From Oscillibacter sp. (GTDB lineage: Bacteria; Bacillota; Clostridia; Oscillospirales; Oscillospiraceae), in the NCBI GenBank assembly GCA_022795445.1, contig JAAWGR010000028.1, forward strand, positions 1 to 35,086: a stretch of 35,086 nt of DNA, given 5' to 3'. The position numbers and the translations under genes are program-made. Under the pieces are notes generated by a model, which saw only the letters and a program-made list of their open reading frames with translations, searched no databases and was not told where the DNA came from. This document shows, piece after piece, positions 1 through 9,079 of the stretch; positions within the stretch are counted from its first letter, which is position 1, and each line of letters begins with the position of its first letter.

Positions 1-129
1 ACCGGGGAACCCGAAAAAGACGGTAGAAAAACCGGGGACCTTCCGTCGGTGGAGGGCGTCGGCCCAGAGGCGGAGAGAGCCAAGCTGCAAGGCAATGCCT
101 GCGTTGGCGCTGAGGGTGAGTTGTACCAT
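1..129 (-). CDS. MBL-fold metallo-hydrolase, N-terminal part (cut by window edge)
   Basis: The minus strand opens with ATG at 129, preceded by a good ribosome binding site (GGAAAGGAG, 7-8 bases upstream), and stays open for 43 codons to the window edge. The protein begins MVQLTLSANAG and continues with WADALH and KVPGFSTV. That pattern resembles the first strands of small metallo-beta-lactamase-fold hydrolases of Clostridia, where a strand-loop-strand precedes the metal-binding HxHxDH motif. The metal ligands would lie outside the window, so family assignment rests on the N-terminus alone and the substrate is unknown. The gene diverges from the TRAP transporter genes. Confidence 0.6.
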   Translation of the reverse strand, partial: MVQLTLSANAGIALQLGSLRLWADALHRRKVPGFSTVFFGFPG

Positions 130-297
130 AGAACAGCACTCCTTTCCCATTTGATCTTATTTACGATACCATATTTCACGGAAAAAACCAGAGAAAAAGT
201 GATAAAAAGAGCGGAGGGGTCCAGGCTTGCTTTTTGTGGAAACTGGACAGATTCGCGGAAAATAACGTCCACGTAACAGAATAGCATGTTCTGTGGA

Positions 298-319
298 GCG
301 GCCCGGAGGGAAAGGCCGC
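298..319 (+). promoter_or_regulatory. Hairpin in leader of TRAP operon
   Basis: GCGGCC at 298-303 and GGCCGC at 314-319 form a perfect six-base-pair stem around a ten-base loop, about 30 bases before the first TRAP gene. There is no T-run after it, so it is not a typical terminator. It may be a leader structure or chance. I found no convincing promoter between 130 and 348. Confidence 0.25.
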
Positions 320-348
320 AGTATGATAAAAAAGAAGGGATTGATTCA

Positions 349-864
349 ATGAAAGCTTACAAAAAGCTCATGAGCTGGATTGCTGCGATTGAAAAAATCG
401 TGATCAGCGTCCTGCTGATCTTTGTGACGGCCATTACATTTGCAAATGTCGTGGTCCGGAAACTGACCAGCAGCCAGTTCGCTTGGACGGAAGAACTGGT
501 CATCAACCTGTTTGTGCTGCTGATTATGCTCGGCTGTGCGCTGGCCGCCCAAGAGGGAAGCCTGATCAGCCTGTCCCTCATCTACGACCGGCTGGGGAAA
601 GCCGCCAAAAAAGTGTTTGTAACCATCATCACCGTGGCCAGCCTTGCATTCTGGGCCATCCTGCTGTGGAGCGGCTGGGAAAAGGTGCTCTCCCAAATCG
701 TCACTGGTAAGCAGACCTCTTCGCTGCGTTGGCCGGAATGGGTGTTTACCATCTTCCTGCCCATCGGCGCGGTGTTTTTGATCTTGCACAGCATTGAATT
801 CTTTGTTGACAACGTTTTGGGTGACGGCCTGGAGGAGAAAAAGGAGGAACTGCCTAATGATTAA
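349..864 (+). CDS. TRAP transporter small permease (DctQ-like)
   Basis: This 171-residue membrane protein is the small permease subunit of a tripartite ATP-independent periplasmic (TRAP) transporter, which uses an ion gradient and a separate binding protein to import carboxylates. Four hydrophobic segments are visible, at about residues 15-35, 50-70, 88-108 and 128-150, as expected for DctQ. The motif FAWTEELV around residues 45-52 is typical of the family. ATG at 349 is preferred because AAGAAGGGA lies about ten bases upstream; an open frame from 286 lacks such a site. The end overlaps the start of the large permease by eight bases (ATGATTAA), indicating translational coupling. Confidence 0.9.
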   Translation: MKAYKKLMSWIAAIEKIVISVLLIFVTAITFANVVVRKLTSSQFAWTEELVINLFVLLIMLGCALAAQEGSLISLSLIYDRLGKAAKKVFVTIITVASLAFWAILLWSGWEKVLSQIVTGKQTSSLRWPEWVFTIFLPIGAVFLILHSIEFFVDNVLGDGLEEKKEELPND

Positions 865-2164
865 CTTTATCTTGTTCGGCAGCTTCTTTGTCCTGCTGTT
901 CCTGAACGTTCCTATCAGCGTGAGCCTGGGTATGTCCTCCGTGTTCGCCATGCTCTACTCCGGAGACAAAATCGTCTCCATCGCACCGACCAATGTGTAC
1001 AATGGCATGGCGAAATTCCTGCTGCTGGCTATCCCGTTCTTCGTCCTCTCCGGCAACATCATGGCAAAGGCCGGAATCTCTACCCGGCTGGTTCAGTTCA
1101 TCGACGACTGTATCGGCCACCGGCGGGGCGGTATCGCGATCGTGTGCGTCGTGGTTGCCTGCTTCTTCGGCGCGATCTCCGGCTCCGGACCGGCTACTGT
1201 GGCCGCGTTGGGCATTATCCTGATCCCTGCTATGATCAACCGCGGCGGGTTCTCCGCCCCGTTCTCCTCCGCCATGATGGCGACAGCTTCTTCCATTGCC
1301 ATCGTCATCCCGCCCTCCATCGCATTCGTGGTCTACGCCTCCATTACCGGCGTCTCCGTGGGCGATATGTTCATGGGCGGCATCCTCCCCGGCATCATGA
1401 TGGGCCTTGCGCTGGTCATCATTATCATGATTGAGGTTCGGAAGAAGGGCCTGCCCCCTTCCCGTGAAAAAGCCAGCTGGGGCGAACGCTGGAAATCCTT
1501 CCGTACCGCGTTCTGGGGCTTCCTGATGCCCGTCATCATCCTGGGCGGTATCTACGGCGGTATCTTCACCCCGACCGAGGCGGCGGCGGTGTCCGTGGTC
1601 TATGGCTTGATCGTCGGCCTGTTCATCTATCGCGAGGTCAAGATCAAGGACCTGTACGATCTCCTGGTGGACTCCGGCAAGACCACTGGCGGCATCATGC
1701 TGATTATCGGCGCGGCGACGCTGTTCTCTTACATCTGCACCGTGCATGGTATCTCTAAGGCGGCCCAGACCTTGCTGCTGAATGTTGCCAGCAATAAGTA
1801 CATCTTCCTGATTATCATCAACGTGATCTTCCTAATTGCGGGCTGTTTCGTGGACGCCAACTCCGCCATGTATATCTTCATCCCAATCATGTATCCTGTG
1901 GCCCAGCAGCTGGGCATCAACTTGGTACACTTCGGCGTTATCGCTACGGTGAACCTGGCAATCGGCCAGGTGACTCCGCCGGTAGGCGTAAACCTGTTTG
2001 TGGCCATCGGCGTGAGCGACAAGCTGGGGACTGTGAAGGACAAGACAAGGGTGACGATCGAAACGATTTCCAAGGCTGTGTGGCCCATGATCATCGCCTG
2101 CGTGATCGCGCTGCTGATTGTAACTTACATTCCCTTCTTCTCCACCGTGTTCCTGAAGGGGTAA
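857..2164 (+). CDS. TRAP transporter large permease (DctM-like)
   Basis: A 435-residue, highly hydrophobic protein with about a dozen membrane segments; length and order match the DctM subunit, the ion-coupled channel of TRAP transporters. Family-like motifs include AIPFFVLSGNIM near residue 55, SGSGPATVAALG near residue 105, and FTPTEAAAVSVVYG around residue 240. The Shine-Dalgarno AAGGAGG sits inside the end of the small permease gene, and ATG at 857 is the first start after it. The next gene is the binding protein, so the transporter is complete. The substrate cannot be read from this subunit. Confidence 0.93.
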   Translation: MINFILFGSFFVLLFLNVPISVSLGMSSVFAMLYSGDKIVSIAPTNVYNGMAKFLLLAIPFFVLSGNIMAKAGISTRLVQFIDDCIGHRRGGIAIVCVVVACFFGAISGSGPATVAALGIILIPAMINRGGFSAPFSSAMMATASSIAIVIPPSIAFVVYASITGVSVGDMFMGGILPGIMMGLALVIIIMIEVRKKGLPPSREKASWGERWKSFRTAFWGFLMPVIILGGIYGGIFTPTEAAAVSVVYGLIVGLFIYREVKIKDLYDLLVDSGKTTGGIMLIIGAATLFSYICTVHGISKAAQTLLLNVASNKYIFLIIINVIFLIAGCFVDANSAMYIFIPIMYPVAQQLGINLVHFGVIATVNLAIGQVTPPVGVNLFVAIGVSDKLGTVKDKTRVTIETISKAVWPMIIACVIALLIVTYIPFFSTVFLKG

Positions 2165-2237
2165 GCGAATTTTGTATCTGCGCCGCGGATGCGGCATCAG
2201 ATAAACGCAACTGACAATTTTTTAAGGAGGAAAACAA

Positions 2238-3296
2238 ATGAAAAAGTTTCTTGCACTGATCATGGCACTGGCGCTGTGCCTGTCTCTGGCGGCCTGCGGC
2301 GGCGATTCCGGTTCCGGCAGCTCTACCGACGGAGACACCGCTGGCGGTTCGGATGCCTCCGGCGACGGCGGCACCGAGTTCCCCACCATGGTCTGGAAGT
2401 ACGCCTGCTCCGCTACAGAGAACACCTGCTGGGCTGACATGGGCCGTGATTTCGGCGAAATGGTCAGCGAGGCTACCGGCGGCGCCATCACCGTGGAAGT
2501 CTACGCGGCCGACCAGCTGACGGCCGGCAACCAGACCGAAGGCATCCAGGGCGTTATGGACGGCACCATTGAGCTCTCCGCTCACTCCAACATCATTTAC
2601 TCCAGCTTCGAGCCGAAGCTGAACGTGGTGTCTCTGCCCTTCCTGTTCAGCTCCTTCGACGACGTTGACGCTAAGCTCGACGGCACTGCCGGCCAGGCTG
2701 TGGGCGAAGTCGTGGAGAGCATGGGCCTGCACCTGCTGGGCATTGCAGAGAACGGCTTCCGTCATGTGACGAACAGCGTGCGTCCCATTGAGACAATGTC
2801 CGATATGCAGGGCCTGAAGATCCGTGTGGCTGGCTCCGACCTGCTGGGTTCCGCTTACACCAAGTGGGGCGCCAACTGGACCAACGCCAACTGGTCTGAA
2901 GTGTACACTGGCCTCCAGACCGGCACCTATGACGGCCAGGAGAATCCCCTTCCCACCGCGGACGGTGCGTCCATTTCGGAAGTTCAGGATTATGTCACCT
3001 ACTGGACTGGTATCTATGACTGCATCTTCTTCACCATGAATGCGGAGCTGTACAACTCTCTGTCTCCCGAGCTGCAGGCGATTGTTGATGAGTGCGGCCA
3101 AAAGGCTGCCCAGAACCAGCGTGAGCTGGAGCGCCAGGGTGACGAGGAAGTGCTGGCGAAGTGGGAAGAGGCTGGCGTGACTGTGACCCGTCTGACCGAT
3201 GAGGCCGCTGAGGAATTCCGTCAGGCCGCTCTGCCCTGCTACGATGAGTTTGCCGACGTGCTGACTCCCGAACTGATCGCTGCCTTTACGGACTAA
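2238..3296 (+). CDS. TRAP transporter substrate-binding lipoprotein (DctP family)
   Basis: 352 residues. The N-terminus is a lipoprotein signal: positive MKK, a hydrophobic stretch, then the lipobox LAAC with Cys20 as lipid attachment site, followed by a Gly/Ser/Asp linker to about residue 45. The rest matches DctP-family receptors: GGAITVEVY, the KIRVAGS segment carrying the conserved Arg that usually binds the ligand carboxylate, and LQTGTYDGQENPL. Lipid anchoring is the usual Gram-positive substitute for a periplasmic receptor. The start has AAGGAGG nine bases upstream. Ligand is unknown; placement before 2-oxo-acid dehydrogenase genes suggests a 2-oxo acid or related carboxylate (inference). 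Confidence 0.93.
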   Translation: MKKFLALIMALALCLSLAACGGDSGSGSSTDGDTAGGSDASGDGGTEFPTMVWKYACSATENTCWADMGRDFGEMVSEATGGAITVEVYAADQLTAGNQTEGIQGVMDGTIELSAHSNIIYSSFEPKLNVVSLPFLFSSFDDVDAKLDGTAGQAVGEVVESMGLHLLGIAENGFRHVTNSVRPIETMSDMQGLKIRVAGSDLLGSAYTKWGANWTNANWSEVYTGLQTGTYDGQENPLPTADGASISEVQDYVTYWTGIYDCIFFTMNAELYNSLSPELQAIVDECGQKAAQNQRELERQGDEEVLAKWEEAGVTVTRLTDEAAEEFRQAALPCYDEFADVLTPELIAAFTD

Positions 3297-3385
3297 GCGG
3301 GCCAGAAAAAAGTGGTAAAATCTGCCTTCACGAAGTAAGGCTCCCCCCTGACAAACAACTCGTTTTCAAGTTGCGTTAGAGAGAC

Positions 3386-3420
3386 GGCACGTGGCGGCAA
3401 AAACGCCGCGTGCCTTTCTC
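3386..3420 (+). terminator. Rho-independent terminator after TRAP genes
   Basis: GGCACGTGGCG (3386-3396) pairs with CGCCGCGTGCC (3404-3414), with one G-T pair, around a GCAAAAA loop, followed by TTTCTC. It lies about 90 bases after the binding-protein gene and before the next ribosome binding site, and probably ends or attenuates the transporter transcript. Confidence 0.7.
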
Positions 3421-3482
3421 ACGCCAAAAATCCGGAACAAGACGAAGAATTTTTGTGAATTATGTCAAAATGGAGGGCAAAA

Positions 3483-3974
3483 ATGAGTGATATTCTACAA
3501 ATGGCCGAAGGGCGCTTAGGGCGCGTAATTGCCGTCCGGCTGCGGCCGGGGACGGATGTTTTGCCAGGGTTGGAAGAAGCCTGCAAGCGGGCGAGGATCA
3601 ACAATGGCGTCATCGTCAGCATCATCGGCAGCCTTTCCGAGGTGCGGTTCTGCGACCCGATTGAAATTGCGGGCAAACGGGCTAAGTACGGCTACGGTGA
3701 TCCGCTCCAGCTGGAGGGGCCCATCGAACTGACCAGCGCCAGCGGCATCATTTGCCACGACGACGAGGGTGTGACGAACCTGCATGTCCATGTCACCCTC
3801 AGCGATAAAGACGGCAACGCTTATGGCGGCCATCTGGTGAACGGCACGAAGGTGCTTTTGACGACGGATGTGGTCATCGCGGAGATCGAGGGGGTTGTTA
3901 TGGGCCGGAAGTTTGACGAGGAGCTGGAAGTACCTATTTTTTCTCCCCGTCCGGCAGAAGCGGAAAATCAATAA
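3483..3974 (+). CDS. PPC/DUF296 domain protein
   Basis: A 163-residue protein consisting of a single PPC (DUF296) domain, the fold found in plant AT-hook proteins and in stand-alone bacterial proteins that form trimers. The metal/ligand-site signature is visible as HVH at residues 101-103 and GGHL at 115-118, with the preceding IIGSLSEV strand near residue 48. Molecular function of the bacterial forms is poorly established. ATG at 3483 is chosen because GGAGGG lies five bases upstream; an earlier in-frame ATG at 3462 has no such site. It sits between the transporter and the dehydrogenase genes on the same strand, which hints at a role linked to that pathway. Confidence 0.85.
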   Translation: MSDILQMAEGRLGRVIAVRLRPGTDVLPGLEEACKRARINNGVIVSIIGSLSEVRFCDPIEIAGKRAKYGYGDPLQLEGPIELTSASGIICHDDEGVTNLHVHVTLSDKDGNAYGGHLVNGTKVLLTTDVVIAEIEGVVMGRKFDEELEVPIFSPRPAEAENQ

Positions 3975-4042
3975 AAATCAATAAGTAGTTCCTGAAATTG
4001 TCATTTTTATAGAGTCAATTTGAAAAAAGGGGCGTGAAAACA

Positions 4043-5038
4043 TTGGCTAACAAACAATATTCCAAAGAGCAGCTGGCTGATTTCTACCGCACGATGGTGC
4101 GTATCCGGGCCTTTGAAGAAAAGGCGGCGGAGTGCTTCACCAAAGGTATGCTGGCGGGCAATATCCACCTGAGCATCGGCCAGGAAGCGGCAGCAGCAGG
4201 CGCGTTTGCCGCCATGCAGCCGCAGGATTACTTCACCTCCACCCACCGGGGTCACGGCCATGCCATCGCAAGAGGTATGGACGCCAACCTTGCCATGGCG
4301 GAGCTGTTCGGCAAGAAGACTGGCTATTGTAAGGGTAAGGGCGGCTCTATGCACATTGCCGACATGGCGAAAATGAACCACCTGGGCGCTAATGGCATCG
4401 TGGGCGCGGGCCAGTGCATCTCCGCCGGCAGCGCGCTGGCGTCCAAGATCATGGGGGATAACAGTGTAACCATTGGCTGTTTCGGCGACGGTTCCACCAA
4501 CGAGGGTACCTTCCATGAGTCCCTGAACATGGCGGCAGCGTGGAAGCTGCCAGTGGTGTGGTTTATTGAGAATAACTGCTACGGTGTGTCCACCGAAATC
4601 CACCGCGTGACGAATACGCCGGATCTCGCCCCTCGTGCAGCGGCTTACGGCGTACCCTATGCTGTGGTGGACGGCACGAACCCCACGGAAGTCTATGAAA
4701 CGATGCTGAAAGCGCTTGACCATGCCCGTTCGGGCAAAGGTCCCTACGTTGTGGAGGCAAAGGTGTACCGGTATCAGGGCCACTACTGCGGCGATCCGGC
4801 GGTATACCGTCCGGCAGAGTATATGGAAGACGCTTTGAAGAACGACGCCATCGAAAAACTGGGCAAGCGGCTTCTGGAAGCCGGCGCAGCGCAGGAAGAA
4901 CTGGATGCGATGAAGCAGGCGGCGGATGAGGAAATGACGGCGGCAGTACAGTTTGCGGTGGATTCCGACTATCCTGATCCCGCAGAGGCAACGACGGATA
5001 TGTACGCCAGTGACAACGAAAGGTGTGTGGCAAGATGA
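4043..5038 (+). CDS. acoA: 2-oxo-acid/acetoin dehydrogenase E1 alpha subunit (first set)
   Basis: Thiamine-diphosphate-dependent E1 alpha subunit, 331 residues. It shows the complete HRGHGH signature (residues 68-73), GKGGSMH, and the ThDP/Mg motif running from GDGSTNEG (148-155) to NN (177-178). Sequence style, such as GANGIVGAG and THRGHGHAIA, is closest to acetoin dehydrogenase AcoA, but pyruvate or branched 2-oxo acids cannot be excluded. The start is uncertain: TTG at 4043 is well spaced from AAAAAAGGGG, while in-frame GTG at 4034 is almost on top of it. The end overlaps the E1 beta start by four bases (ATGA). First gene of an E1 alpha-E1 beta-E2-E3 cluster. Confidence 0.88.
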   Translation: MANKQYSKEQLADFYRTMVRIRAFEEKAAECFTKGMLAGNIHLSIGQEAAAAGAFAAMQPQDYFTSTHRGHGHAIARGMDANLAMAELFGKKTGYCKGKGGSMHIADMAKMNHLGANGIVGAGQCISAGSALASKIMGDNSVTIGCFGDGSTNEGTFHESLNMAAAWKLPVVWFIENNCYGVSTEIHRVTNTPDLAPRAAAYGVPYAVVDGTNPTEVYETMLKALDHARSGKGPYVVEAKVYRYQGHYCGDPAVYRPAEYMEDALKNDAIEKLGKRLLEAGAAQEELDAMKQAADEEMTAAVQFAVDSDYPDPAEATTDMYASDNERCVAR

Positions 5039-6015
5039 GCAAGAAAATTACCGTCAGCAAGGCCATTGGCGAAGCCTTGCATGAGGAAATGCTGCGCGAC
5101 GAAAAAGTATTTATCATGGGCGAGGACATGGCGGTTATGGGCAACGTGTTCGCCATTACCAAGGGGTTTCTGGAAGAATTCGGCCCGAACCGTGTGATTG
5201 ACACGCCGATTTCTGAGGAAGGCTTCTGCGGCATGGCCGTGGGTGCGGCGATGCGCGGGATGCGTCCGGTTGTGGAGCTGATGTATAACGATTTTGCTAC
5301 CGTTGCGGCGGATCCCCTGCTGAACCAAGCTGCAAAAATGCGGTATATGACGGGCGGCCAGGCCACCGTTCCGATGGTGCTGCGTGCACCGATGGGCGCA
5401 GGCCGCCGAAATGCGGGACAGCATTCCCAGTCTTTGGAGAACCTGTTCTGCCACTTCCCGGGCTTGAAGGTGGTTGCCCCCTGCACCGCTAAGGACGCCA
5501 AGGGCCTGCTGAAGACGGCCATCCGGGACGACGATCCTGTGATTTTCCTGGAACATAAGCTGCTGTATGCGCGGAAGGAAGAAATTCCGGAAGAAGAATA
5601 TACCATCCCTCTGGGGCAGGCTGATGTGAAGCGCGAGGGCAAAGACCTGACAATCATCACCTGGAGCCGGGAGGTCAACTTTGCCATGGAAGCCGCGAAA
5701 ACCTTGGAGGCGGAGGGGATTGATGTGGAAGTCCTGGATCTGCGGACGCTGGTGCCGCTGGATTGGGATTCCATTGTGAAATCCGTGTCTAAGACTCATA
5801 ATGTGATCATCGTGTCCGAGGAAGTGAAGCGCGGCAGCTATGCGGGCGAGATTTCCGCACAGATTGCTGAGGAGCTGTTTGACGAGCTGGACGCCCCAGT
5901 GGAACGTGTCTGCGGCTTGAATATCTGCTCTCCGTTCAGCCCCACGCTGGAGGATGAGAACTTCCCCCATCCCGAGACCATTGCTGCCGCTGTGAAGCGT
6001 GTGCTGAACAAGTGA
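5035..6015 (+). CDS. acoB: 2-oxo-acid/acetoin dehydrogenase E1 beta subunit (first set)
   Basis: 326-residue transketolase-type beta subunit that completes the ThDP site with E1 alpha. Diagnostic pieces are IMGEDMAVMGNVF with the conserved Glu-Asp pair, the segment RVIDTPISEEGFCGMAVGAA, and EHKLLYARKEEIPEE before the C-terminal transketolase domain (from about residue 200, with EVLDLRTLVPLD). The gene overlaps E1 alpha by four bases and is followed 16 bases later by E2, so the three are co-translated. In family terms the E1 heterotetramer decarboxylates the substrate and passes the acyl group to the lipoyl arm of E2. Confidence 0.92.
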   Translation: MSKKITVSKAIGEALHEEMLRDEKVFIMGEDMAVMGNVFAITKGFLEEFGPNRVIDTPISEEGFCGMAVGAAMRGMRPVVELMYNDFATVAADPLLNQAAKMRYMTGGQATVPMVLRAPMGAGRRNAGQHSQSLENLFCHFPGLKVVAPCTAKDAKGLLKTAIRDDDPVIFLEHKLLYARKEEIPEEEYTIPLGQADVKREGKDLTIITWSREVNFAMEAAKTLEAEGIDVEVLDLRTLVPLDWDSIVKSVSKTHNVIIVSEEVKRGSYAGEISAQIAEELFDELDAPVERVCGLNICSPFSPTLEDENFPHPETIAAAVKRVLNK

Positions 6016-6031
6016 GGAGGGGACATAAACT

Positions 6032-7273
6032 ATGGCTTATGAAGTATTGATGCCCCAATTGGGCCTGACGATGGAGGAAGGCACCGTTTCCCAGTGGATC
6101 AAGCATGAGGGGGACGCGGTGAAAGCCGGAGACGTGATTCTGGAAATTACTACCGACAAACTGACCAACGAAGTCACCAGCGAATACGATGGCACTTTGT
6201 TAAAAATTGTTGCTCAAGAAGGTGAAGATATCCCTGTGAAGGGCCTGCTGGCTTACATTGGACAGCCTGGTGAAGCCGTCGGAGCAGGAAATTCCGCTGA
6301 TAGCGCTCCTGCTCCTGCTCCGGCTGCCGCGCCTGCGGCTGCGGCCCCTGCCGCTGTACCAGTCCCGGCTCCTGTGGCCGCAAACGGCGCACGCATCCGT
6401 ATTTCCCCTCTGGCACGTAAAACCGCCGCCAAGCTGGGGGTGGATTACAGTCATTTGACCGGTTCCGGTTCCTCTGGGCGGATCACCCAGAAGGATATTT
6501 TAGCCGCCGCGGAGGCGCAGAAGAATGCGCCTGCCGCTCCTGCATCTGCCACGGCTCCTGCGCCGAAGTCCGGCGGGCTGGAGTTGATGGAAGGTGATAC
6601 CGTCGTCAAGCTGGCCGGTATGCGCAAGGTGGTTGCGGAGCGGATGCTCCAATCCCACACGGAGATTCCGCCGGTAACGCAGAACATCAAGGTCGACGTC
6701 ACCGCGCTGATGAAGTTCCGGAAGATGCTGCTGGCGGAAACCGGGAAAAAATATTCCGTCAATGATCTGATCCTCAAGGCTACCGCCAAGTGCCTCCGCC
6801 AGCACCCCGAGATGTTGGTGAGCTTCGACGGCGACCGGATCATCCAGCGGGCGCATGTGAATCTGGGCGTTGCCGTGGCGCTGGACGCAGGGTTGATCGT
6901 TCCTGTCATCCGCGACGCGGACCGGATGGGCCTGGACGCCATTTCTGCCGCTGCCAAGGACCTTGCTGCCCGTGCGAAAGAAAACAAGCTGACCCCCGAT
7001 GAATATAAGGGTTCCACCTTCACCGTCTCGAACTTGGGCATGTTTGGGATCGAGACCTTCACGCCGATTATCAACCAGCCCGACGCTGCCATCCTGGGCG
7101 TGTGCGCAATTGCGGACGAACTGGATATGGACGATGAGGGCAAGCTGTTCAAGAAACAGGTGATGCGGCTGTCTGTGACCTTGGACCACCGTCTGTTGGA
7201 TGGCGCTGTGGTGGCAAAGTTCGAGATGGATTTGCGGGATCTGCTTCAGAATCCCATGCAGATTTTGCTGTGA
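6032..7273 (+). CDS. acoC: Dihydrolipoamide acyltransferase E2 (first set)
   Basis: 413 residues with classical E2 architecture: lipoyl domain (1-80) with ITTDKLT and lipoyl-lysine K43, an Ala/Pro-rich flexible linker (about 90-118), a peripheral-subunit-binding domain (about 121-160, ISPLARKTAAKLG), a second Ala/Pro linker, then the acyltransferase domain ending in the active-site motif DHRLLDG (His386). GAGGAGGGG precedes the ATG. The lipoyl domain is nearly the same as that fused to the next protein, pointing to a recent duplication of this module. Acyl group specificity is not readable from sequence. Confidence 0.92.
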   Translation: MAYEVLMPQLGLTMEEGTVSQWIKHEGDAVKAGDVILEITTDKLTNEVTSEYDGTLLKIVAQEGEDIPVKGLLAYIGQPGEAVGAGNSADSAPAPAPAAAPAAAAPAAVPVPAPVAANGARIRISPLARKTAAKLGVDYSHLTGSGSSGRITQKDILAAAEAQKNAPAAPASATAPAPKSGGLELMEGDTVVKLAGMRKVVAERMLQSHTEIPPVTQNIKVDVTALMKFRKMLLAETGKKYSVNDLILKATAKCLRQHPEMLVSFDGDRIIQRAHVNLGVAVALDAGLIVPVIRDADRMGLDAISAAAKDLAARAKENKLTPDEYKGSTFTVSNLGMFGIETFTPIINQPDAAILGVCAIADELDMDDEGKLFKKQVMRLSVTLDHRLLDGAVVAKFEMDLRDLLQNPMQILL

Positions 7274-7291
7274 GCGGAGGGCTGGAGAATT

Positions 7292-9049
7292 ATGGCTTAT
7301 GAATTGAAAATGCCCCAGCTGGGCCTGACGATGGAGGAGGGCACCGTCTCCAAGTGGGTAAAGCACGAGGGCGAAGCGGTAAAAACCGGGGATGTGATCC
7401 TGGAAATCACCACCGACAAGCTGACCAATGAGGTTGTGAGCGAAGTCGACGGCACATTGCTGAAAATCGTGGCTCAGGAAGGCGACGATGTGCCCGTTAA
7501 GGGTACGCTGGCCTGGATTGGCAAACCTGGCGAGGCGGTCGGCGGAAGTTCTGCCGGCGATATGGCTGCGTCTGCCGCAGTCCCTTTCGTCCCCGCCTCT
7601 GCCGCGGCAACTGCCGGGCCTGCGGCGCCTGCAAAGCCCGCAAAGGATAAGAGCGTTATCGTCATCGGCGGCGGTCCCGGCGGCTATGTCGCCGCCATCC
7701 GGGCGGCGCAGCTGGGCGCAAAGGTAACGGTTGTTGAAAAGCAGTATCTGGGCGGCACCTGCCTGAACGTCGGATGCATCCCAACCAAGTGTCTGCTGCA
7801 CTCCGCCGAGCTGGTGGAGGACATCAAGAACCAGGGTAAGGAAATCGGCGTGGAAGTTGAAGGCGTGAAGGTCAACTTCCCCCAGGTGATTGCCCATAAG
7901 AATGAGATTTCCAAGAAGCTGACCAGCGGCGTTGCCGGCTTGCTGAAGATGAATAAAGTCAAGAAAGTTGACGGCGAAGCGAGCTTCACAGCTCCCGGCA
8001 AGCTGTCCGTCAAGAAGGCGGACGGTTCTGCCGAGGCCATGACTGCCGACGCGATTATCGTCGCGACAGGTTCCGTTAACGCTGTCCCGCCGATTCCCGG
8101 CATCAAGGAGAATCCCAACTGCATCGATTCCACTGGCGCGCTGAGCCTGGAGTCTCTGCCGAAGTCCATGGTGGTCATTGGCGGCGGCGTCATCGGCCTG
8201 GAACTGGCCTGCGCTTACGCGGCGTTCGGTACCAAGATCACCGTTGTGGAGGCAATGGACCACATGCTGCCGATGCTGGACGGGGACCTGACGAAGATCG
8301 GCGTTGCCCATATGAAAAAGATGGGCATGGAGTTCCACCTGGAATGCCCGGTGCAGTCTGTGGAAAGCAGCTCTGTAGGCGCGAAGGTCGTATGCAAGAA
8401 CAAGGCGGGCGAAACGGTCAGCTTTGAGGCAGAGAAGGTGCTGGTAGCCATCGGCCGGAAGGCCAACACCGCCAGCCTGAACCTTGATGCGGGCGGCCTG
8501 AAGAATGACCGCGGCCGGATTATCGTCAACGACAAGATGGAGACGAATGTCCCAGGGGTGTACGCCATCGGCGACTGCGTGTTCGGCAAGGCCCAGCTGG
8601 CCCATACCGCCAGCGCTATGGGGGAAGTGGCTGCAGAGAATATCATGGGCATCCCCGCCGAATACAACGAGAAGACCAACCCCACCTGTGTCTACATCGA
8701 ACCGGAGGCGGCTTCCGTTGGCCTGACGGAGGAACAGTGCAAGGCCCAGGGGATTTCCTACAAAGTCGGCAAGTTCCCCATGAGCGCCAACGGCAAGGCT
8801 CTGATCCTCAACGGCGGGGAGGGCCTTGTAAAGATCATCGCTGGAACCGAGTACGGCGAAATTCTGGGTATGCACATCATTGGGCCCCGGGCCACCGACC
8901 TCATTGCCGAGGGTGCATTGGCTATCGGCGAGGAGATGACGCTCGACGAGATCATCGCCACCATCCATAGCCACCCGACGGTGACGGAGACCATGCGTGA
9001 GGCCGCCCTGCAGGCGGAGAAGCGTGCCATCCATACCTCTAACAAATAG
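7292..9049 (+). CDS. acoL: Dihydrolipoyl dehydrogenase E3 with N-terminal lipoyl domain
   Basis: 585 residues: an N-terminal lipoyl domain (1-80, lipoyl-lysine K43), a short Ala/Pro linker, then a complete E3 flavoprotein. FAD-binding GGGPGG is at 126-131, the redox-active disulfide motif GGTCLNVGC has Cys157 and Cys162, the NAD-binding GGGVIGLE lies near residue 300, and the C-terminal dimer domain ends in HPTVTE (His561, Glu566). E3 reoxidises the lipoyl arm with NAD+. E3 proteins carrying their own lipoyl domain are known from acetoin dehydrogenase clusters of Clostridia. It is the only E3 in the window and is followed directly by a terminator. Confidence 0.93.
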   Translation: MAYELKMPQLGLTMEEGTVSKWVKHEGEAVKTGDVILEITTDKLTNEVVSEVDGTLLKIVAQEGDDVPVKGTLAWIGKPGEAVGGSSAGDMAASAAVPFVPASAAATAGPAAPAKPAKDKSVIVIGGGPGGYVAAIRAAQLGAKVTVVEKQYLGGTCLNVGCIPTKCLLHSAELVEDIKNQGKEIGVEVEGVKVNFPQVIAHKNEISKKLTSGVAGLLKMNKVKKVDGEASFTAPGKLSVKKADGSAEAMTADAIIVATGSVNAVPPIPGIKENPNCIDSTGALSLESLPKSMVVIGGGVIGLELACAYAAFGTKITVVEAMDHMLPMLDGDLTKIGVAHMKKMGMEFHLECPVQSVESSSVGAKVVCKNKAGETVSFEAEKVLVAIGRKANTASLNLDAGGLKNDRGRIIVNDKMETNVPGVYAIGDCVFGKAQLAHTASAMGEVAAENIMGIPAEYNEKTNPTCVYIEPEAASVGLTEEQCKAQGISYKVGKFPMSANGKALILNGGEGLVKIIAGTEYGEILGMHIIGPRATDLIAEGALAIGEEMTLDEIIATIHSHPTVTETMREAALQAEKRAIHTSNK

Positions 9050-9079
9050 CAGAAGAATCTACTAGAACCCAACAGGAAA

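Noticed and set aside
49..276. Plus-strand open frame of 75 codons
   Set aside because: It is antisense to the well-started MBL-fold gene and has no ribosome binding site or family resemblance.
3320..3380. Riboswitch between the TRAP lipoprotein and the PPC gene
   Set aside because: Only a weak CAACT/AGTTG hairpin precedes the terminator; no known riboswitch core was recognised.
6500..9034. Very long minus-strand open frame opposite E2 and E3
   Set aside because: His/Gly/Gln/Arg-rich shadow of GC-rich genes whose motifs are unambiguous on the plus strand.
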